Source: Porodaedalea pini (taxonomy: Eukaryota; Basidiomycota; Agaricomycetes; Hymenochaetales; Hymenochaetaceae). From it: a DNA stretch of 64,000 bases. Location of the stretch: assembly GCA_002794775.1 (NCBI GenBank), contig NBAY01000002.1:1302001-1366000 (forward strand). The letters are read 5' to 3'. Positions 23,802-35,008 of this stretch are shown in pieces; positions within the stretch are counted from its first letter, which is position 1, and each line of letters starts with the position of its first letter. The notes beneath the pieces are model-generated. The model was not told the origin of the DNA. It made no database searches and saw only the letters and a program-made list of their open reading frames with translations. A program made the translations under genes and the position numbers.

Positions 23802-24793
23802 ATGGTACATTTTCTCTTCATTCTGAGCTTGGATTGTTGCTGAAGAATACAACCCCTTCCTAAATGTATGATGCTGATACTTTGTATGCGCACGTTCTTC
23901 AGGACTCGTTTATGAACCTAGCGAAGCAAGGCTACGAGGCGTATGAGAAAAGCCAGGAGGATGTGTCGAAGACAGGCGGGAGCGAGTACAATCGACCCTC
24001 TCATTCGCAACACGACTCGGGGCGGCCAGGGACTCCGGAAGGTGCGAACTCGCTCGGCCCCTTTGTCCTTCTTGAAAAGATACACTGACGGAGAGCGTGT
24101 GATGGGCTTCGATAGTGGACGAGGATTACGCGGTGAAGCGCGCGGCGCAGCACAGCTCGGGTGACGAGTCGATGTTCTCTTCCGCGATGGGCTTCCTGAA
24201 GTCAAACAGTGTGAGGCCACCTCCTGCTGAAGCCTGAGATCGCACTCTCATCAGATAGGTGCTGCTCTATAGGGATCGAAGCACGAGCCCGTCGATGAGG
24301 AGAGTGTGACGTCTGCGCATAAGACGGCTTACGACCACGATTCTGGATCGAGCATGAGCGCTGACTCCATGGGAAGCGCTGCGGCTCTCCAGGTGATCTC
24401 TTCTGTACCCCTCCTCCCTATATCCGGCAGCTATACTAAAGCGGGTTACCACTGCTTCACACCTAGGCCTTCAAGATGTTCACATCCGGTTCCTCGGGAG
24501 GGTCGGAGCAGAAGGACTCAAAGTCGACGCTCATCAGCATGGCGATGTCCGAGGCGTCCAAGCTCTTCGACAAATCCGGCGGCGCGGCCTCCGGCGACAA
24601 ACAAGATGTGGTGAACAGTGCCGCGATGACTGTGATGAAGTTGCTTGTGCAAAGTAAATTCTCCAGCATGACCGGTGGCGGCAACAGCGGAGGGCTCGGG
24701 AGCCTCCTTGGCATGGTGAGCACGCGTTGAATATCGTTTTACCCTGAACTGGGTATAACTGTTTTTGTGTTTTAGGCGTCCAAGTTTGCGTAA
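23802..24793 (+). CDS. DUF7721-type small basidiomycete protein
   Basis: Six exons (23,802-23,804; 23,903-24,041; 24,116-24,210; 24,273-24,392; 24,467-24,715; 24,776-24,793) join into 207 residues. The product begins MDSFMNLAKQGYEAYEKSQ, has HSSGDESMFSSAMGFLK in the middle, and then ALQAFKMFTSG, a KLFDKSGGAASGDKQDVVN block and a Gly/Ser-rich end. That arrangement is typical of a widespread family of unknown function in Agaricomycetes. The start codon is an exon by itself: ATG is followed directly by GTACAT, and the next exon begins GACTCG. Without this splice the conserved MDSF start would not form. No signal peptide or membrane segment is seen. The small size and Gly/Ser composition suggest a stress or structural role, but none is established. 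Confidence 0.85.
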
Positions 24794-26079
24794 GCCACGA
24801 TGGATGAGACATTCTATCATGACGGACAGACAGAATCCCAAATGATGTATAGTACGAAGTGCTTGAACTCTGTATTAACTACGTGGAATTGCAAGACGCC
24901 CTTCTGAAGGCTCATGTACTGGAGTCTGGGTGGATACTCTGTCCTCGAAAGTTTAGCTCGCCTCAAATTGATGTCTACTGACGTGGCCGAGGATTGCTCC
25001 CGGCGTCACAAATTGATGATCAACATGGGGGCCTTGTTTGCCAAGTGGCGTTTAGCATTCCAGCTTCCGAGCTGCGTTGTTCATTATCTGGAGATCTGTC
25101 AATACCGTTGCGCAACACGAGGTACGCCATTCACTTGCACATGTATGCTCTCCATGGCTATACTATCCGAATGAATGGCGGCTATTGCATCGATGCAGAA
25201 GCCGGGTCTCTGTCATGCGATAGCCATGAATAGGCTTTGCTGCGGCGCACCTCAATGATTGGTCTGGAAATGACGGTCCTCGTGCAGACGCTCTGTTTCT
25301 TCTCACTCTGCAGTATTCCTGCATCCCAGCGAAAGAAGTGACATCAGACAAAAGAACGGTCCCAGAACTCAAATCTAGCAGTAGACTCGAAGAAGCGTGC
25401 CCGAAACTTGTCACGGCGAAATTAATTCGATTTTTGACATGCTCAGGATGGTCGAGGCCTCTGTTCCCTGCTAGCAGCTCTCATGCTTGACATCAACAGT
25501 CTGTAGACTCCATGGTCGCGGAGTTTGAAACCGTAAGCCTTGCGCTTATCCGGCTACTTCAAGTCCGGGTCCGATCGACAGTCCCTCTGCTCCCGGAGAT
25601 CGAGACAACACTTTGATTTTGAATGATTTTCCACAGATCCAATTTCTCCTTGTCATCCAGGGTTCTCGAGTTTCCTCTTTGAAAAGCTGTTCGGAATGTT
25701 CGCATGGTCTAAACCACTGTCGGTAGCCTGAATGCCAGCTAAGATATATGCATGGAGCCCACGTACGCGCCTCTCCGGCCGCGAAACGTCGTTAATACGT
25801 TCTATTCTACTTTCTTCCAGATGTCTGTCTGCCTCGGCCTTCCATTGGTGTTGTCCAAGGGCATGAGGTCGGCGGGAAACGCGCTGGATCTCCATATCGC
25901 GCGAACTCCTTCCGGGCTCTCACCATGACACGAATGCGGAGAAGCTCATGTTCACTCTGCGATACCGAAGGCTAGCGTAAATCTGTAAGCCGAGGTACAG
26001 TATATATTCATGCATTTCGTACCTCGCTGCCATCTGCTTTCCCGAGTTTCCTTCATTATACGCTCAGTACTGTGCCGAG
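24794..26079. other. Intergenic region without a recognised gene
   Basis: Only short frames on both strands (for example 24,914-25,174 plus and 25,163-25,414 minus), with no motif or splice continuity. The right end holds the promoter of the DUF6534 gene. Confidence 0.35.
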
Positions 26080-27768
26080 ATGTCCTCCTCCCCCGCCGAC
26101 GCGGCTCAACCACCTCTGAACACCTTCGGGGCTATTTGGGGTCCTCCACTCATTGCTACTTTCATCGCTGCTATGTACGCACTGTCTTATTTACCAGCCC
26201 TGTTGTCGTCAGCTGAATCGTTGATTTTGTACAGAGTTTATGGCATTTCAGTCCTCCAGACGTTTTATTATTATTCTAACCACGGCAAAAGAGACGAGCG
26301 CGGATGGCTGACCCTCGTAGCTGTCATCTTGTACAGTTTCTGAGGTCTTCTTGCGTGCAGGGCAACTGACTGAGCTATTCTTTTTTTTAATAGCGTTCTT
26401 GATAGTGCGGCCATGGCGCTGTTCATGTACTGCGTTTATTACTATGCGATCATATCGTGGGGAGAGCCGCAAATGCTGGACCCAGACGTCAAGTATGTTC
26501 TGAACTTATTCTTTCGTTTTCTCTACTGATAGACGTTCGCGGGTTCTAGAGAATTCCCTGTAAGCCTTCTTTCTTCGCTGATTGAATAGACTCACTTATA
26601 CTATTAATATATCAGACGGAGTACATTATCACAACTTTACTCGCATTCATCGTGCAGAATTTCTACATCAACACTATCCGTGCTTGTAAGCTCCAAGCAG
26701 TTTCTTCGGCATTCTTCAACTAACGCCGTGCAGTACGCGCACCGATCTTCATCACCCTCCTTCTATTCCTCACCTCGCTCACGGCGTTCGTGACGGGTCT
26801 CATCCTGCCAGCAGTCCAGCTCGATCTGGTCCTCATCTCAAAGATAGTTATTGCGCCCCTGAATCATCTCGCGTTTAATATCGCGCGTGGCACGGCATTA
26901 GCGTGCGATCTCGGCATCGTCATCGTTTTATGCTGGCTCTTCACAATCCGCAAGACGGGCGTGCGGCGTGCGAATAACATGCTTGATGCACTGATTATGT
27001 TCTCCGTGCAACGAGGGGTGTTGCAGGCGATTGTGCAAGCTGGAGAAGTGCTTGCTGTGAGACTGATTCCTCTGCCAATTTGATTGAAATTGATGGTGAT
27101 GTTTTTTTTTTAGTATGCGGTCAAACCGGATGGTCTCTACTTCCTCCCATTCCACGTCATCGTTTCTCGCAGTAAGTCTAATTTTCATCATATCGGTATT
27201 CCACGAAATTAACAAAACTTCAGTCTACTGCAACTCCCTCCTCGCCACGCTCAACTCGCGCGATTTCGTCCTGTCGAAGGGCCTGTCCGAGCACGAGCGT
27301 GCGCGCAAGCAGCGGCTCGAAGGCGGAGACGCCGAGCTTGGAAATGTCAGAAACGCAGAAGAAGAACCTGAACGAGGACAAGATCTAGCAGCACCGCCAG
27401 GCCTGCCTGCGGTCGAAGCAAGCGCAGGCCGATGGGCGAGCACGCTGAACACGACGCGGCCCGTCCTCACGAGCTTCCTCGAGCCACCCTTCCTCTTCTC
27501 GAGCTCGGCGTCGCGCGGCGCTGGGAGTTCTAATGCGCATTCTGTCTCTGCTTCGGAAATGGCGTTCTCGAATACGAACATGTCTGCGCGCGCGGACTCA
27601 GAGGGGATGCTGAGCCTTCCGTCTGGCATCTCGACGCGCGATTTGGAGAAGACGCAGTCGATGGCATCCATCGGGTCTGCGAGCCAGATGAGCTCGAGCC
27701 CTGTTACTCCGGGAAATAAGGATGGGATTGAAGAGCATAAAATGGCCCGATTTAATTTTAATCGATGA
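26080..27768 (+). CDS. DUF6534 multi-pass membrane protein
   Basis: Eight exons (26,080-26,174; 26,235-26,330; 26,394-26,492; 26,550-26,559; 26,616-26,685; 26,734-27,056; 27,114-27,171; 27,224-27,768) join to 431 residues. The fold is the fungal DUF6534 type: an N-terminal FGAIWGPPLIATFIAA helix, VYGISVLQTFYYY, MALFMYCVYYYAIISWG, TEYIITTLLAFIVQNFY, and further helices. The signature YCNSLLATLNSR follows the last helix, then a long Ser-rich cytoplasmic tail. The function of the family is unknown; it was once likened to integral membrane receptors. Exon 4 is only 10 nt (AGAATTCCCT), yet frame and family alignment (DPDV-KEFP-TEY) require it. The last exon and 3' flank were the source of the chimeric segment at 17,268-17,702. 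Confidence 0.88.
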
Positions 27769-28102
27769 TGTTTTGAGCTCTCTTTGATACAGTATTTCCC
27801 TTTTGATTCTATTGCTAGTTGCAGGCCCTATATTGCTTGAATCAGAACGAGCCTTCTTGGGTGTATGTAAATACAATATGCTACTCCTCAGATATCGCGT
27901 CATCGAGCCTTTGCTAGGCTGCTCCAAAAGGAGGAGCTTCGAAGTTATTCTCGCTCGCCACCGTGACGTCATGAGCGTCGATCATCAACGTCAGTACAAA
28001 CCGCATATAAAGACCACTTTCAGGTCCAGATCTGAACAACAACCCGCATCCTTTCAACAACACCCAGTAAACCAACTCAACAATCCACTTTTCTTACTCA
28101 TA
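27769..28102. other. Intergenic region between DUF6534 and LEA-like genes
   Basis: The left half is the DUF6534 3' untranslated region, duplicated at 17.3 kb. The right half should contain the LEA-like promoter: a CCGCATATAAAGACC stretch at about 28,002-28,015 is a likely TATA box, roughly 90 bp before the start codon. Confidence 0.55.
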
Positions 28103-29102
28103 ATGTCACAATCCGTCAACAACGCCGCGACGCAGGCTGTCGAGTCGGGAATTTTCGCCTCTGAGTACGTTCAGCTGCATTGGCCGAGCCCTTATTTGTG
28201 CTGACGACGAGCTGCAGACGCACTAAGCAAGAGACCACCGGTCCCTCGCAAACCACTCCTGCAGGCAGTGGCGACGTGAAGCGCGAGGCCGAGGTCAAGG
28301 TGTCAGACGTCCAGACCGCCGCCTCCGACGCAGCAGAAACCGCTCAGGTGTGTTCTGTCCTTCTCCCGTCTACTGTGTACGCCTTCTGACCGAGAGGTAC
28401 AGACGAAGTTCCCGGAGACCGCGGGACAGACGCCATCGACTTCGGACGTCCTCCAGAACAGTCTTTCTGAGAAGACGGACGCGGCAGCTGCGGAGGGCCA
28501 GAAGGACGTCGAAGCTGCCAAAGCTACTGGAAACTCATATGTGGAACAGGCGAAGCTCGTAGGCGGATCCGTGCTAGCAACTGCGCAGGTCAGTTTCTTC
28601 TTTCAAATTTGTCCTTTTTTCCCTTGCTGATACTGAACAACACTCAGGGCTACGTCGAGGCTGGGCAGAACAGACTCTCGCCACAGAACCAGGACGGCTC
28701 GACACAGAGCGGAGGAGTCGTCCCTACGCTCATGAACGCTGCCAACACTGCGCTCGGGGCAACGAAGACGCTTCTTACTTCGGCGCAGGAGACTCTCCAG
28801 CCGCACGTCGACAATGCCAAAGCAACAGCGCAGCCCCACATCGACAATGCAAGGGCCGCCGCGCAACCGCACATCGACAACGCGAAAGCCGCCGCGCAGC
28901 CCCATATTGATGCGGCCGTAAATGCTGCTACGCCCTACGTCCAATCTGCGACGGAGACCGCGAGGCCGTACGTGCAGAGCGCGAAGGAAGCTGTTGCACC
29001 GAGCCAGGAGAACACAAACGTGGATAGTGAGCACAAATCCCGTTTGTGAAGATGGCAGTGTCCTGACCGTATCATTTCTCCTTCTTTCCAGTCATTGCTT
29101 GA
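28103..29102 (+). CDS. LEA-like hydrophilic repeat protein
   Basis: The exons 28,103-28,164, 28,218-28,347, 28,403-28,588 and 28,648-29,026 encode a very hydrophilic, Ala/Gln/Thr-rich protein of about 255 residues. A final exon at 29,092-29,102 is reached by GTGAGC and a long pyrimidine tract before CAG. If that last intron is not removed, the frame stops at 29,049 instead. The C-terminal third carries about seven consecutive 11-residue units of the type AQPHIDNAKAA (TLQPHVDNAKA, TAQPHIDNARA, AATPYVQSATE, TARPYVQSAKE). Such amphipathic 11-mers resemble group 3 LEA and other desiccation or stress proteins, which protect membranes and proteins in the cytosol. There is no signal peptide. The family assignment is by repeat pattern only. 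Confidence 0.75.
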
Positions 29103-29632
29103 TTAATTGCCTGCACAATTTCATTATAAATTTGTTTATGTTATCATCGAATGTATTTGATACCCAGAAATTGAATCAGTGCACCTTCAGCAAGTATCTA
29201 GCAAAACACGAGAGAGTGTTATTGTTAGTGATGATGTAAAATTTGATGATCTGATGCGAATTGCTACGTATGGCGCAAACGTCATTTCTACATTGTAAGA
29301 TCGCGTTGGGCCCATGGGTAACGCTGTTAAAGCATTACATTTTTCGAGACAAAAAGTCAGGATTTATTCCGCTGTTAAGAGGTACTGTGTAGTACAGTTA
29401 TGTCGCATTGTCAGACCCATTATTTTCTCTCGATTTTTTGAATTGAAGATTCGGAGCAAAGCAATATGTAGCCGGATTGGGCGCGTCATGTCGATCGCTA
29501 TGATTGTCTGCATCATGCAAAAGTTCTTGTGGAGGGCAAGACCGACTTGGCTGGTCTCAACGACGAGAAACGTACATCAGCTCAAAGCACGCTGTCTATG
29601 CATCAACATAATTCTCGATAACCCTCCCGTCC
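29103..29632. other. Intergenic region before the ABC1 kinase gene
   Basis: AT-rich left part and a short plus-strand frame without recognised features. It probably holds the LEA-like gene terminator and the kinase promoter. Confidence 0.35.
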
Positions 29633-31966
29633 ATGTTGGCGACGTTCCGCTCAACTGCCGAGGCGTCGTCTCTGAGATGTTTATTCCGCACCGATGCTCC
29701 CAGTGCAGCCGCCAGACACACTCGGCATCACGTATATGGCCTCCGCTTTGCTTCCAGCTTTCCTCGCCAGCCCTCGTTTGTGCCGTTCTTCACGCGCACG
29801 AAGGCTCCGTATCGTAGTTTTGACCGGCGGTTTCTGTGGGCGCTGCCCATCGCAGGCGGCGTCGCGCTTTATCTCGCACCACACAAGCCACTACTACTTT
29901 CTTCCGTCTTCGCTTCTCCGCACCTTATACCAGTGCCGCCACATAAGTCTGAGCCCGAGCTATCGCTAGCTCCAGAGACGCAATTAATTATTAGTTCGCC
30001 CGACGAGGAGGGCCGCTCGCTGCTCGCGCGTGTGCGTCGGCTGCTGAGCGACTGGCTCTGGGAACCCTTGTTCACCGCACGCCGCTTCGCGCACCTGTTC
30101 TTGATATTCGTACCCGTCATTCTGACATCTCCTGCTGTTCTTCTTGGTAAGGTGCAGGTAAGGCGCGGTGGTGAGCGAACAGGCGCTCTTTGGTGGTATG
30201 AATTTTTGGTGCGAGCGCTACAGAGGGCGGGTCCAACATTCATCAAGGTGTGTCCTATCTACTCTGTTTCAGCGATCTTTCATTGAAAGGTGAGTTGTAG
30301 CTCGCTCAGTGGGCAGCGTCTCGTGCGGACCTGTTCCCCTCCGAGCTCTGCGCGAGAATGGGCACGCTGCACTCAAACGGAAAACCCCATTCCATCCGCC
30401 ATACACGCCGCGTTATCGAGCGCGTCTTCCAACGCCCCTTCGAAGATGTCTTCGAAGAGTTTGACGAGACGCCCATAGGTGTAGGTGCCATTGCACAGGT
30501 GTATCGCGCGACATTACGGAAAGACCTTATTCCTCCGTCTTATCTGAACCCGAAACGACCAAGGCGGCATGGCGCAGCTGCATTTGACCCCAACGTCCCC
30601 TTCGATCCTCCTCCATCCGTCCCATCTGCTTCCGTCGCGATCAAGATCCTTCATCCTCGCGTCAGCAGCTATGTTTCGCGTGATCTTGCGATCATGCGCT
30701 TCTTCGCGCGTCTCGTTTCGCTGTTTCCAGGCATGGAGTGGCTCTCACTACCAGAGGAAGTCGATGTATTCGGGGGTATGATGGCCGAGCAGCTCGACCT
30801 GCGGTATGAGGCACAAAATCTCCTCACATTCGAGCAGAACTTCAGCCAGCGCAAAGCTGCGGTGTCGTTCCCTCGCCCACTCAGCTTATTCTCGAGTCGG
30901 GATGTCCTTATCGAAGAATTCCAAAATGCGCTTCCACTGGAGGCGTTCCTGAAGAACGGGGGCGGTCCGTATGATAAACATATTGCGGAGCTTGGCTTGG
31001 ACGCGTTTTTGAACATGCTTCTGCTGGATAACTTTGTGCACTCGGACCTCCATCCCGGGAATATTATGATCAAGTTATACAAGCCGTCAACCCATTTTCT
31101 ACTCAAGGGGATGTGGGCCTCTCTCTGGGGGATGAAGCAGCCAGAAGACCCGCTCCATCCTTCTGAAATCGCCTCCGACCATGATAATGAAGTTGTCAAC
31201 CGCCTGCGTGGGTTGATGGCGGACCCTCCGGCATGGCGCGATGAGCTGCACTCACTTTCCGCGCAAGGCTACCTTCCCGAGATAGTCTTCATTGACACTG
31301 GCCTCGTCACGACGCTCAACGACAACAATCGACGCAACTTCCTCGAGCTCTTCCGCGCCATCGCAGAGTTTGACGGGTACCGTGCGGGCCAACTCATGGT
31401 TGCGCGCAGCCGCACGCCGCATCTCGCGGTCGACCCGGAGACATTTGCGCTGCGCATGCAGCACGTCGTGCTGCGCGTGAAGCGCAAGACGTTTTCGCTA
31501 GGCCAGATCAAGATCTCGGACATCCTCGTGGAGGTGCTACGTGCAGTGCGGGAGCACCATGTGAAGATGGAAGGCGACTTTGTGAACACAGTGATTGCGG
31601 TGCTGCTCCTCGAGGGCATCGGACGCCAGCTAAACCCGGATCTGGACCTGTTCAAGAGCGCGCTCCCGATGCTGAGGCATCTCGGCCGTCAGATGACGGC
31701 GCAGGAGTCTATGGAGTCGATGAAGGAGCTTCCAAGGAGTGATTTGGGCGCATACTTGAAGGTAAGTGAGCTGCCTTCAGAGTCTGACTATGTGATTGAT
31801 CTTCTCGCCATTTACTAGTTGTGGGCATGGCTAGAGGCGCGCCAGTTCGCATCCACTGCTATTGAAGACATTGACGACCTCATCCGATACGATTCGTAAG
31901 TATTGTGATCCTGACTCGAAAAATATTTCACTCATGATAATATGCAGGCTGGTCCCGAGTGTTTAG
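29633..31966 (+). CDS. Mitochondrial ABC1/UbiB-family atypical kinase (ADCK2/Cqd1-like)
   Basis: Four exons (29,633-30,247; 30,301-31,761; 31,819-31,895; 31,948-31,966) give 723 residues. The N-terminus is rich in Arg and Ser without acidic residues (a likely mitochondrial presequence), followed by a hydrophobic segment near residues 65-85. The UbiB fold is plain: the family KxGQ-type motif as FIKLAQWAASRADLFP, then PIGVGAIAQVY, the lysine in AVAIKILHP, LRYEAQNL, the catalytic HSDLHPGNIMIK and the metal-binding VFIDTGL. The Gly-to-Ala change in LAQW points to the ADCK2 / yeast Cqd1 branch, which acts at the inner mitochondrial membrane in coenzyme Q and lipid homeostasis. Branch placement is inferred from motifs, not from a tree. 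The last exon codes only the final six residues. Its 3' end faces the PEX11-like gene. Confidence 0.92.
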
Positions 31967-32352
31967 ACTAACTATAAGCTTGGCGCAGTAGACACAAGGT
32001 GGACGCTCGATAGAAATTGTAGGCACCGAAATACATAGCGGTATATTTTACTATAATGATCTAAAGTCTCAGTCCTCGACACAAGTTTTCTTGCTCCGTC
32101 ATTGAGCCGAAAAAGACACCATTACGTAGTTGACGAGAGTAACGTTTATAATTAAGATTCAATATTTCCCCGTTATCTTCTCACTATTGTTACACACTGG
32201 GATATGTCCTTGAGATACTTAAGCTCTTCGCTCAGTCATCGTATAAGAAATGTATTGAGAAGATCCGCTTTCGAGGCCGTCCTTATCAACAACTCACCGC
32301 TGATAACGGTGAATACTATGTTATGTGCATCTGGTCTAGTAGACAATAAAAC
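31967..32352. other. Convergent 3' region of ABC1 kinase and PEX11-like genes
   Basis: AT-rich tail-to-tail intergenic DNA that should contain both polyadenylation regions. No gene is seen. Confidence 0.5.
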
Positions 32353-33882
32353 TTAAACGACAACGACAGAGCCCATCTTCTCATCCTGATCGGCATCCGA
32401 CTCTGATGATCTGCCAGCCAGCGGAACGCCTGCAGGTACGTCGAGAGCTGTATCATCCGGTGCAGAAGGCGCGGGAGGAGGGCCTGGCGAAGGGAATGCG
32501 GTTGCCTCCCACCCACTCCTGAACGCTGCCAGTCCAGCGATGAGTCCGAAGACACCGACCCAGATCTGGCGGAGGAAACAGGTTATTAGCCTGTTAGAGG
32601 TGATACGCTAACATAAGTAGAAAGGGAAGGGAAGGACAAGAGATCTCTAGAAATGGAGAAGGGACGCGATCGATAAGAAAGGGAGGCAAAGCTTACCTCG
32701 TTTGAAAAGAGACCCCGCTCTAACGACCTAACGAGAAAGAGAAGTATGTTTCAGTCCAATGCACAGTACAGTTAGACAAAAGAAAGACAGATGAGACACT
32801 GGCCCGATGGACATCATCGGAGTGCGAGATTGGCCTGTACTCCGGCCTGACCGAGATAGACCCGACACGCAGCGATATAGCTTTAGATTGCCATATTTCC
32901 CAGGAGCCGCGATCGCGGGGCAGAGACGCAAATATCTCAAGTATCACAAGACAGATGAGACGCTTCTTACCAATGAATCGTAAGTGGAAGGTTCCCCAAG
33001 TTCTCGATGAGTTCATTTTTGAGTGCATGCCTCCTCTTCGCAAGATCTAATTTCTCTGCGCCCACATCACCGTTACCCTTTAACTTCGAAAGCGCCCGTT
33101 CCCGGAGCTTTAGCAGGCGCGCGTCCTCGCGCAGGTGCACAAATTGTAAAAACACGTACACTGCCCACGCACGTGTCGACCACAGCGCAAGCTTTGTTGT
33201 GTTCAGCTTAACTGAAAGAGTCTTCACGAAGGGAACCGAAAGTGAGACAGTCTCGGGAAGGATTCGATTGGTGCGCAGATAGTAGAGGTGTTCGAATGGG
33301 TAATAAAGGAGCATCGACCAGCCTTGGATACGCTCAATCGTGAGGAGCTCCCGCGTCGGTGGAGGCATACGTTCAAGAGAGGTGAGCCATTGGTATATCG
33401 GAAGGAGACCTGGGATTTATCAAGTTCAATGAGATGAAGATCGTAAGCTGTAGTAATCAGCATACCCCAGAACCTCCATAGCATTCTCGAGTCACCTATG
33501 ATCCCATACAACTTGGACAATGCGACGGAGACAGAGCTACTTGCATCCTTCCTCTTTCCGGACCCATATTGCAGCCTTGCACGCAAGTCCAGAAATGGGA
33601 TGACGATCTTCAGTGCGTACTGTACAATCTATTCCAACGTGACTCAGAGTCAGTATCCTTTGCCTTGCGCGGAGAGGAACGATATACCATGAAAAACTTG
33701 CTAAACGGGAAGCATCTAGTCAATGAATTCCAGCTCGGACACTACGAAACGCACTCGCTTCCGTTCCATGTGCTGAGATACCTGACGGCATGGTCTAATT
33801 TGTCAGATGTCGGCGCTTTCGAAAAGAGGCCTAGCACCAGATCATTGACTTGACCAATATTGAGTTGTTTTGAAGTTGACAT
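32353..33882 (-). CDS. PEX11-family peroxisomal membrane protein (PEX11C-like)
   Basis: Five exons (33,751-33,882; 33,466-33,628; 32,971-33,409; 32,697-32,727; 32,353-32,565) give 325 residues. The PEX11 pattern is clear: an amphipathic N-terminal part with HAVRYLSTWNGSE and IVQYALK, WRFWGLLPIYQWL, then RIQGWSMLLYYPFEHLYYL, a charged helical segment, and a hydrophobic C-terminal hairpin (NLPLTIHWSLERGLFSNE, VGVFGLIAGLAAF). The tail is Pro/Ala/Asp-rich. PEX11 proteins bend and elongate peroxisome membranes before fission, and the C-like group includes ER and peroxisome pools. The 3-nt-phase donor of exon 1 (TGC then GTTTCG) is weak, so the boundary near 33,750 is the least certain part. The exon at 32,697-32,727 is only 31 nt. 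Confidence 0.85.
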
Positions 33883-34600
33883 GGTGGTGCTGAAAGAGAC
33901 TACGGAACCCAAGCTTCTCGCCGACTCGCCAAAAGCATTAATATTGCGGAAAGCTACACGTGAATTCTCCATACCCGATACAGCCGATGTCGCGTCTCAC
34001 GTGACAGAAAGTATGAGCGCGTCTTTTCCACGCGACGCGACAGGAAAGTAAATATAATTAATATTGCTTCCACTTATCTATATCTAGTCGAAGACGAGCT
34101 GAGGACTCAGAGGTCAATTCCTTACTTCCAAGAATTCCAGTTCTAGATCATCTATACAAATCATCATTTTACTTATAAGCTATGCACTATTGTCCCTTCC
34201 TGTACCTATTTGTCAAAAGAAATTCTATGCCTAAGCTTCATTATCTATATATCTTCTATCTTAATGCCTTAATATATAACAGCAAAGGGTCACTTGAGAC
34301 ACAGCTACATTCGTCACATATGACTAAGCGCCGAGCTAAAAGCGATAAATTTACTGTTTGTCACGTGATGTCTACAAATGCGCACTCCGAGATGAGCAGT
34401 TTTGCACTCTGGACTCAAACAGCACATTTATTGCGTGAAAAAAAAAATCAGAAAAAATCATAAGAAATTTAAGTTAGTCTGTGTAATCATTTTTTCCTTT
34501 TAAACTAGTAATTTGGTTTACTCTATGCCTCCGCTTTATTATTTATTTGTGCAAAGTACCTTTGGGCTTTCACTTTGCATTACTTTGCACCTTGCACCCC
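33883..34600. other. AT-rich divergent intergenic region
   Basis: No gene. The DNA becomes strongly AT-rich from about 34,050 and stays so past 35,100, marking the edge of the transposon-rich island. Confidence 0.45.
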
Positions 34601-34738
34601 TTATAAATAGCAGCCCCCTCTACATTGCTTCTTACCTGTTAACCACCATAACCACCCCTTTTTCTATTTTGCCTTTCCGTAAGTTATAATACTTTCACTT
34701 CCTTGCTCTGAACTATTCATTTATCACATCTTATACAG
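34601..34738 (+). promoter_or_regulatory. TATA box and 5' untranslated intron of a small gene
   Basis: TTATAAATAG at 34,601-34,610 is a strong TATA element. A 5' untranslated intron follows, with GTAAGT at 34,679 and TTATACAG ending at 34,738. It splices directly onto the ATG at 34,739. Confidence 0.55.
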
Positions 34739-35008
34739 ATGGGTTCTAACTCTGTTCCTCAAGAGTCCCGGCATCCTCGTCATGTTAAACAGCAAGAACC
34801 CCGGCGCCTTAATCATGAACAAGGTCAAGGGCAACAAATCATAAACCTGGATGATGATCCTTTCTATGCACCACCCTTCGCAAGTGAACGTTGTCAATGT
34901 TGTCCAGTGCATCATCACATTTCACAAACATTTTCAAATATAAGTCCAGTTCAAGAGGTTCCTCCTATCCCACTCCCGCTTCAACAGCCTTATCGGAGAA
35001 GACATTGA
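34739..35008 (+). CDS. Small unrecognised protein (89 residues)
   Basis: A single open frame begins at the first base after a good intron acceptor and runs 89 codons. The product is hydrophilic, rich in Pro, Gln, His and Arg, with a short Cys/His cluster (CQCCPVHHH) that might bind metal. There is no signal peptide or membrane segment. The well-formed promoter and leader intron argue that it is transcribed. Its place in an AT-rich, repeat-laden stretch suggests it may belong to an unrecognised mobile element rather than the host core genome. I do not recognise the family. Confidence 0.45.
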   Translation: MGSNSVPQESRHPRHVKQQEPRRLNHEQGQGQQIINLDDDPFYAPPFASERCQCCPVHHHISQTFSNISPVQEVPPIPLPLQQPYRRRH

